Origin: DAORHV01 sp964513925
Lineage (GTDB): Bacteria; Patescibacteriota; Gracilibacteria; Peribacterales; Peribacteraceae
NCBI GenBank assembly: GCA_964513925.1
Contig: CAZENR010000005.1
Coordinates: forward strand, 1 to 64,000
Direction: 5' to 3'
Length of the DNA: 64,000 bases
In this document: piece by piece, positions 59,404 to 64,000 of the stretch
Layout: every line of letters starts with the position of its first letter
Position numbering within the stretch: the stretch's first letter is position 1
Translations under genes and position numbers: made by a program
The notes under the pieces: generated by a model
The model's database searches: none
Seen by the model: the letters and a program-made list of their open reading frames with translations, nothing else
What the model was told of the DNA's origin: nothing

Positions 59404-61893
59404 CTAGCGGTTTTTCGTGTGAATGTGCGCTGTCTTGCAGATCTCGAAGAAAATGAATCCGACAAGAGTTGCGCCCATCACGACACCCCACGCCTCCAAA
59501 GGCATTGGCACGACCTTGAACAGCATTCCCATTGGTGTGTACAACAGAACTAGGTGTAACCCCAGGGAAATACCAATAGCCCCGAGCAACCAGGGGTTGC
59601 CAAACGGCGAAGCCATGAAGACCGAACGCTTCATGCGCGTGGAGAGCGCCAGGAAGAATTGGAAAACGATCGTCGTGGTAAGCGCGCCTGTACGAGCAAG
59701 GTGAATGCTGTCGCCCAAGTGGTGCGTCAACCACCAGAACACCCAAAGAGACAGTACTGCGTTGCACAAACCTGCTACAAATAAGAGCGGAACCTCGCCG
59801 GTGAGTACGTTCTGCCCTTTCCTTCGCGGAGGACGAGTCATGATGTTCTCCTCTCCCTTTTCCGCGGCAAGCGCAAGGGCGGGCAAGCTGTCTGTGACAA
59901 GGTTCACCCACAAAATGTGTAGTGGCAACAGCGGCAAAGGGAAGTTTATCAGCATTGCCCCGGAAATAAGCAATACCTCGCCAACGTTGGATCGCAACAA
60001 GAAGACGATGAACTTACAGATATTGTCATATATGCGTCGACCCTCGGCTATAGCAGCAACAATCGTCGCATAGTTGTCATCCGTGAGCACCATTGCACCG
60101 GATTCGCGCGCCACATCGGTGCCCCGCATGCCCATTGCGACGCCAACGTGAGACCGCTTCAGGGCAGGGGCATCGTTGACGCCGTCTCCACTCATCGCAA
60201 CAACTTGGCCCATGGCTTGGAACGCCTCGAGAATCTTCACCTTGTGCACCGGTTGCACACGGGCAAAGACAGACACGGTTTTTAACTCATGCTGCAACTG
60301 CTGCTGATCCAGCTGGTCTAAAGCGACCCCATCGATAACCCCAGAGGTTTCCAATCCGACTTCGTTTGCAATATAGCCGGCAGTCACAGGATTATCTCCG
60401 GTTATCATCACCGTGCGGATGCCAGCCTTCTTGGCCAGCTGGATGGCCTCCTTCACGCCTTTGCGTGCTGGATCGACCATGGCGATAAGTCCCAGCAAGC
60501 GCAGCCCCGAACCCTCGTCGCATGCGACAGCTAGCACGCGCAGTCCGCGTTTTGCCATCTTCTCGTTCTCCGTGTGCACGCGCTTGGCATCTGCAGCATC
60601 GATCATGCCTGCGATAACTTCCGCTGCACCCTTGGCAAACTTCACTTGCTTGCCGCTACGTACGTGCGAGGTAACCATGTACTTTGCCTCGGATGTGAAA
60701 GGTACATCTTCGACATCTATTGTCAGCCGTTCAGCGCTGAGTTGTTTTGCATGATCCAGCAATGCGATCTCCGTAGGGTCTCCGATGTTCGGCAGTTCAG
60801 CACGGTTGCACGAAGCAGCTGCAGTGAGTAGTAATGTCTCGTCCACCCCAGCGTTTGTCCATACTTCCACGACCTTCATCTGGTTCTCTGTCATGGTGCC
60901 GGTCTTGTCTGCACAAATGACCGTCACGTTACCGAGGGTTTCTATAGCATCAAGACGACGGATGAGTGCGTTTTTCTTGATCATGCGCTGCACGCCGATG
61001 GCCAAACAAATGGTGACAATAGCAGGCAAACCCTCCGGAACTGCTGCAACCGCCAAGCTGACCGCCGTAAAGAAGATGTCGATCGGCTGCATGCCTTTGG
61101 ACAGGCCAAGGACGAAAATGACGGCGCAAAGACCCAGGACAATAGTCCCGATTTTCTCACCTACGCGCTTGAGCTCTAGCTGCAACGGAGTCGGTGGTGG
61201 CTTTAACTCCATTACCATCGATGTGATTTTGCCTATTTCGGTCTGCAATGCGATCGCAGTGACTACGGCCTCGCAAGAACCGCGTGTGATAACCGTACCT
61301 GCAAAGACCTTTCCCCTCCCCGGCTCGCCTTCGCCGTCGCGCAGCGCCCGTTTTTCCACCGGTAAGGATTCGCCAGTGAGACTGGATTCGTCTGCCTCGC
61401 AAGACGAGCTGAGGATAATTCTTCCGTCCGCGCTGACTCGGTCACCGGCCTCCAGCAACTGGATATCGCCCGGAGCCAGTTCTCTGGAAGGAATAATTTT
61501 CACCTGTCCGTCGCGACGAACCTTTACCTGCGGAGCGCTGAGTTTTTTTAGCAATGCGATTGCATTTTCTGCGCGCCTCTCCTGAAAGAATCCAAGCGCT
61601 GCGTTCAGAAGAACAATGGCCATGATCACGATTGCATTAATCATTTCATCCTCATGCACGGAGCCGTGCTGAATGTACGGAACGGCCAACGACACTGCTA
61701 CCGCTACGAGCAGAATGTAGACCATGGTGTTCTGAAACTGCGCCAGAACCTGCTTCCAAACCGCCTCATGCTTCTCCGGAATCTCATTAAAGCCGTAGCG
61801 TTGCCTGGATAGCTCAATTTCTCTGTCATCTAGCCCTCGCTCGGTTGCGTGCAAGGCTTCGAGGATTGCGGTCTTTGTGGCTGTGTCGGCCAT
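59404..61893 (-). CDS. P2-type calcium-transporting ATPase
   Basis: 829 aa, ten-helix P-type ATPase. SLTGESLPVEK (actuator TGES), AVAAVPEGLPAIVTICLAIG (M4, Ca2+ site), ICADKTGTMTENQMK (phosphorylated Asp), MITGDNPVTAGYIA and AMSGDGVNDAPALK are present, and the C-terminal six-helix block is complete. PEGLPA is typical of SERCA-like pumps; related cations remain possible. The ATG has a pyrimidine-rich leader (taccttatttcactc) after TAATCT on its strand. Confidence 0.92.
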   Translation of the reverse strand: MADTATKTAILEALHATERGLDDREIELSRQRYGFNEIPEKHEAVWKQVLAQFQNTMVYILLVAVAVSLAVPYIQHGSVHEDEMINAIVIMAIVLLNAALGFFQERRAENAIALLKKLSAPQVKVRRDGQVKIIPSRELAPGDIQLLEAGDRVSADGRIILSSSCEADESSLTGESLPVEKRALRDGEGEPGRGKVFAGTVITRGSCEAVVTAIALQTEIGKITSMVMELKPPPTPLQLELKRVGEKIGTIVLGLCAVIFVLGLSKGMQPIDIFFTAVSLAVAAVPEGLPAIVTICLAIGVQRMIKKNALIRRLDAIETLGNVTVICADKTGTMTENQMKVVEVWTNAGVDETLLLTAAASCNRAELPNIGDPTEIALLDHAKQLSAERLTIDVEDVPFTSEAKYMVTSHVRSGKQVKFAKGAAEVIAGMIDAADAKRVHTENEKMAKRGLRVLAVACDEGSGLRLLGLIAMVDPARKGVKEAIQLAKKAGIRTVMITGDNPVTAGYIANEVGLETSGVIDGVALDQLDQQQLQHELKTVSVFARVQPVHKVKILEAFQAMGQVVAMSGDGVNDAPALKRSHVGVAMGMRGTDVARESGAMVLTDDNYATIVAAIAEGRRIYDNICKFIVFLLRSNVGEVLLISGAMLINFPLPLLPLHILWVNLVTDSLPALALAAEKGEENIMTRPPRRKGQNVLTGEVPLLFVAGLCNAVLSLWVFWWLTHHLGDSIHLARTGALTTTIVFQFFLALSTRMKRSVFMASPFGNPWLLGAIGISLGLHLVLLYTPMGMLFKVVPMPLEAWGVVMGATLVGFIFFEICKTAHIHTKNR

Positions 61894-61955
61894 GAGTGAA
61901 ATAAGGTAAGATTACACGGAGACTACCACACTGCATTCTTTCGCCAAGCGGGACC

Positions 61956-62285
61956 ATGCCAAAAGCAAAAGACATCGCCTTCTTGTACACCACATTTGCA
62001 TCTGCAGCCGAAGCGAAGAAGGTAAGCAGGAAGTTGCTGCAAGAAGGCTTCATTGCCTGCGCGAACATTCTCCCTGCAGCTGTTTCGCTTTTCTCATGGC
62101 AAGGAAAACACCAGCAGGCAAAGGAGGTGCCGACGCTGTATAAGACAACATCTCGTTTAGCCGCCAAGTCGATGAAGCGCCTGGCTGAACTGCACTCGTA
62201 CGAATGCCCGTGCATTGTAGAAATTCCCGTAGGACGGAGTCACGCTGCGTACGCCAAATGGATTCAGGCCAGCGTGCAAAAATAA
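61956..62285 (+). CDS. cutA: divalent-ion tolerance protein CutA
   Basis: 109 aa. LYTTFASAAEAKKVSRKLLQEGFIACANI, SLFSWQGKHQQAKEVPTLYKT and ELHSYECPCIVEIPV are the conserved CutA segments; the family is a trimeric ferredoxin-like fold in metal tolerance and signalling. Divergent from the Ca2+-ATPase gene, and 19 nt upstream of tRNA-Ser. Confidence 0.95.
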   Translation: MPKAKDIAFLYTTFASAAEAKKVSRKLLQEGFIACANILPAAVSLFSWQGKHQQAKEVPTLYKTTSRLAAKSMKRLAELHSYECPCIVEIPVGRSHAAYAKWIQASVQK

Positions 62286-62290
62286 TGCGC

Positions 62291-62296
62291 TATACT
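62291..62296 (+). promoter_or_regulatory. -10 box of tRNA-Ser(UGA)
   Basis: TATACT, ending 8 nt before the mature tRNA. It lies just after the cutA stop codon. Confidence 0.5.
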
Positions 62297-62304
62297 GCAA
62301 GTGT

Positions 62305-62394
62305 GGAAGGGTGGCCGAGTGGTCGATGGCGACAGTCTTGAAAACTGTTAACCCCGCAAGGGGTTCGAGGGTTCGAATCCCTCCCCTTCCGCCA
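62305..62394 (+). tRNA. tRNA-Ser (UGA)
   Basis: 90 nt, long variable arm (TAACCCCGCAAGGGGTTCG), CCA encoded. Acceptor GGAAGGG/CCCTTCC, anticodon stem ACAGT/ACTGT and loop CTTGAAA gives TGA, reading UCA. Confidence 0.94.
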
Positions 62395-62407
62395 GAGTAT
62401 TTATGAA

Positions 62408-62428
62408 AGGGGCTAAAGCCCCTCTCAT
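62408..62428 (+). terminator. weak terminator-like hairpin after tRNA-Ser
   Basis: GGGGC-TAAA-GCCCC at 62409-62422 followed by a C/T tail (tctcatgagct) and not a T-run. Its place right after the tRNA suggests processing or partial termination. Confidence 0.5.
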
Positions 62429-62457
62429 GAGCTCTCCTCAACTGGTATCATATTTCT

Positions 62458-62949
62458 ATGCATGCACTTCGCTTCTTAGCCAAACCAGCCGGAATCATTC
62501 TCGGAACAATCTTGGGAATCGTGTTACTGCTTGGATTTGCCATTACCTGGAGCACGCAACACAGCGACCTGCAGCAGCAATTTCTGCAGGGCTCTATGCC
62601 GAAAACACTGCCAGATGGGCCGTATCGCGGTACCGTCCCAGGGTACGCCGGAGCCTGGGAAGGCAAGATGTTCGACGGCGCCAATGGCAGGGGTAAGAAC
62701 CTGTTTCGTAGTGGTACGGCATTAGAACCCAAGTATCCATTCCTCCTGGAACGCTCAAAAGGACTGCGTGACCCGCAACTACAGGTAGTGCGACTCAATT
62801 ACAATGTAGAGGGCAATCCGGCGTGGTTGCGGCTGGTCACCGATGAAATGGTACAGACCGGTTCTGGCAAGTATTTAGGTAAAGTCTATGTAACGCTGGT
62901 TCCGGGCTATCCGTTTGCACTGGGCTTCTTTGAACTGAGTAAAAACTGA
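62458..62949 (+). CDS. membrane-anchored protein of unknown function
   Basis: 163 aa. One N-terminal helix (GIILGTILGIVLLLGFAITW), then an external domain of ~125 residues (PDGPYRGTVPGYAGAWEGKMFDG...TLVPGYPFALGFFELSK). The WEGKMFD and PFALGFFEL segments look like a small beta barrel, but I cannot name the family. TATCAT ends 6 nt before ATG (leaderless spacing). Same strand as the aquaporin-like gene 34 nt downstream. Confidence 0.65.
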   Translation: MHALRFLAKPAGIILGTILGIVLLLGFAITWSTQHSDLQQQFLQGSMPKTLPDGPYRGTVPGYAGAWEGKMFDGANGRGKNLFRSGTALEPKYPFLLERSKGLRDPQLQVVRLNYNVEGNPAWLRLVTDEMVQTGSGKYLGKVYVTLVPGYPFALGFFELSKN

Positions 62950-62983
62950 TACACTGCGTTTACACTCTTCCCCACATACTCCC

Positions 62984-63586
62984 ATGATGCGCGCCCTTCC
63001 GAAGTACGCAGCCGAACTGCTCGGCACTTTCGTATTGGCTTTCGCCGTGTCGCTCTCGCTGCAGAGTGAGTGGCCGCTGGCCACCCCGATCATTGCCGCT
63101 CTGACGGTGGGTTTGTTTGTCTACTCCGTGGGAAACATCAGCGGTACGCACATCAATCCTGCAGTCACCATTGCTTTGGCCAGCATTCGTAAAATCGATG
63201 TGAAAGATGCACTGTGCTACTTGGTGGCGCAGTTCCTCGGTGGCGTGCTTGCAATGCTTGCCGCAAAGCACTACGGAAGCGGCTTTGCTCCGGCACTGCT
63301 GGTTGCAGACACTCCGCGCGTCATGGCTGCGGAAGCAATGGGAGCGTTCATACTTGTCTTTGGCATCTCGGCTGTTGTCTACGGAAAAGTGCACTCCGCT
63401 GCATCTGGACTCACTATCGGCGGATCGCTGCTGCTTGGCATTCTCATCGCATCTGTAGCCTCGAACGGCGTGCTCAACCCGGCCGTTGCCATAGGTATCG
63501 GCTCGGTATCGCTGTCGTACTTGCTGGCTCCGATTGTCGGCGCGCTTGCTGCGGCTTGGCTCTTTCGCTGGCTGGCAAAGGCCTAA
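62984..63586 (+). CDS. aquaporin-like channel (MIP family)
   Basis: 200 aa with six helices in two halves. NPA motifs lie at residues 58-60 (THINPAVTIAL) and 165-167 (GVLNPAVAIG). The family's usual Arg directly after the second NPA is Val here, so the selectivity filter differs. Proteins of this family carry water or glycerol; substrate uncertain. Somewhat short compared with ~230 aa. TACACT and a pyrimidine/CA leader precede ATG. Confidence 0.88.
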   Translation: MMRALPKYAAELLGTFVLAFAVSLSLQSEWPLATPIIAALTVGLFVYSVGNISGTHINPAVTIALASIRKIDVKDALCYLVAQFLGGVLAMLAAKHYGSGFAPALLVADTPRVMAAEAMGAFILVFGISAVVYGKVHSAASGLTIGGSLLLGILIASVASNGVLNPAVAIGIGSVSLSYLLAPIVGALAAAWLFRWLAKA

Positions 63587-63613
63587 GCGCTGCCATTAGA
63601 GGCAATTCTATGG

Positions 63614-63619
63614 TATAAT
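63614..63619 (+). promoter_or_regulatory. -10 box of the right-edge gene
   Basis: TATAAT, about 26 nt before ATG 63646, with a pyrimidine-rich leader (ttcccttcacttc). Confidence 0.5.
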
Positions 63620-63645
63620 GGAGTGATTTCCCTTCACTTCTATAT

Positions 63646-64000
63646 ATGCCAGGCATCGATGACGCAGCCAGGTTCGTGGGCAATGAAGTCAAACGTGCTG
63701 CAAAAGACGTGAAAGACAGTGCGAAGAACGTGGTAAATGACGCCAAGAGCGCCGGAGCAAAAAGTGCCTTCGATATTCCTGGTTCTACTGTCGCATCGAT
63801 GCTGAAGAACGGAGGTACTCTTGGTATAAAGCTGCTCGTATTGCGTCCAGCCGAATGGATATTTCGTGCTAGCTCGGCCATGGCTTTAGCAGGAGTAAAA
63901 ACAGGCGTGGACTTGGCAAAACTTATTCCCATTCCGCTTCCGGGTGGCAACCGAAACATCGCCCAAATGCAGGCGTCGGTAAATGATGTGAGGCAAGCTA
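63646..64000 (+). CDS. partial hypothetical protein, cut by the window end
   Basis: At least 118 residues and open at the right edge. It begins PGIDDAARFVGNEVKRAAKDV and has Lys/Ala-rich repeating helical units (DVKDSAKNVVNDAKSAGAKSA) that resemble amphipathic LEA/apolipoprotein-like helices, then a hydrophobic stretch (ASMLKNGGTLGIKLLVL). Its family is unknown. A clear -10 box and typical leader support it as a real gene. Confidence 0.65.
   Translation, partial: MPGIDDAARFVGNEVKRAAKDVKDSAKNVVNDAKSAGAKSAFDIPGSTVASMLKNGGTLGIKLLVLRPAEWIFRASSAMALAGVKTGVDLAKLIPIPLPGGNRNIAQMQASVNDVRQA

Overview
The window looks like chromosome of a small-celled, fermentative bacterium of the Patescibacteria/CPR radiation, probably the Peregrinibacteria/Peribacteria branch. 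This is an inference from gene content: Ser-rich surface proteins with Myxococcus-type Cys-rich repeats, compact gene packing, and divergent small proteins of unknown family. No 16S gene or full ribosomal operon is present to prove it. UGA is a normal stop (for example at 58537-58539), so the Gly-UGA code of Gracilibacteria/Absconditabacteria is excluded. Genes lack visible Shine-Dalgarno sequences. They start either 6-8 nt downstream of a TANNNT -10 box (apparently leaderless) or after pyrimidine/CA-rich leaders.

Layout. 0-10 kb: secE-nusG, murJ, a PIG-V-like mannosyltransferase, purL, murC, a DivIC/FtsL-like protein, tRNA-fMet and rpmA. 10-24 kb: tRNA-Ile(UAU) with a duplicated promoter/5' end, small unknown genes, cca, nfo, gap, dnaK under a perfect CIRCE operator, obg, tRNA-Phe (also with a 5'-end duplication), flavodoxin, nitroreductase and a D-lactate dehydrogenase-like enzyme. 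24-38 kb: NDH-2, then the classic pair penicillin-binding protein 1C plus thioester alpha-2-macroglobulin, a DsbA-like oxidoreductase, an M29 aminopeptidase, a lipoprotein and a membrane protein. 38-42 kb: a SpoU methyltransferase, an extended purQ, frr, pyrH, tRNA-Arg.

42.5-52.1 kb is the most unusual region. It holds three tandem copies of a two-gene module, all on the minus strand: a small membrane-anchored Cys/Ser-rich protein followed, nearly overlapping, by a large protein with N-terminal membrane segment, Cys-rich head, Ser-Pro stalk, Ser/Ala/Lys-rich stalk, five Cys-rich (DUF4215-like) repeats and a near-identical C-terminal signal (TGPGLV-FLASGAAAG + Arg cluster). A protein O-mannosyltransferase lies divergently next to it. 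I read this as a surface stalk/adhesin system that is probably O-mannosylated and disulfide-bonded. Two 100-N assembly gaps fall in the first large gene. One is an artefact, since 55 bp are repeated on both sides.

52-64 kb: O-mannosyltransferase, pyruvate kinase, rsmH-ftsL, a GT4 glycosyltransferase, an L,D-transpeptidase-like protein, two tRNA-Ser genes, a DOT1-like methyltransferase, a P2-type Ca2+-ATPase, cutA, an aquaporin-like channel and an unfinished gene at the right edge.

Together the genes describe glycolysis to pyruvate/lactate (gap, pyk, ldhA-like), a peptidoglycan wall (murC, murJ, pbpC, L,D-transpeptidase), part of purine synthesis (purL, purQ), translation and RNA maturation, and a heavily invested cell surface.
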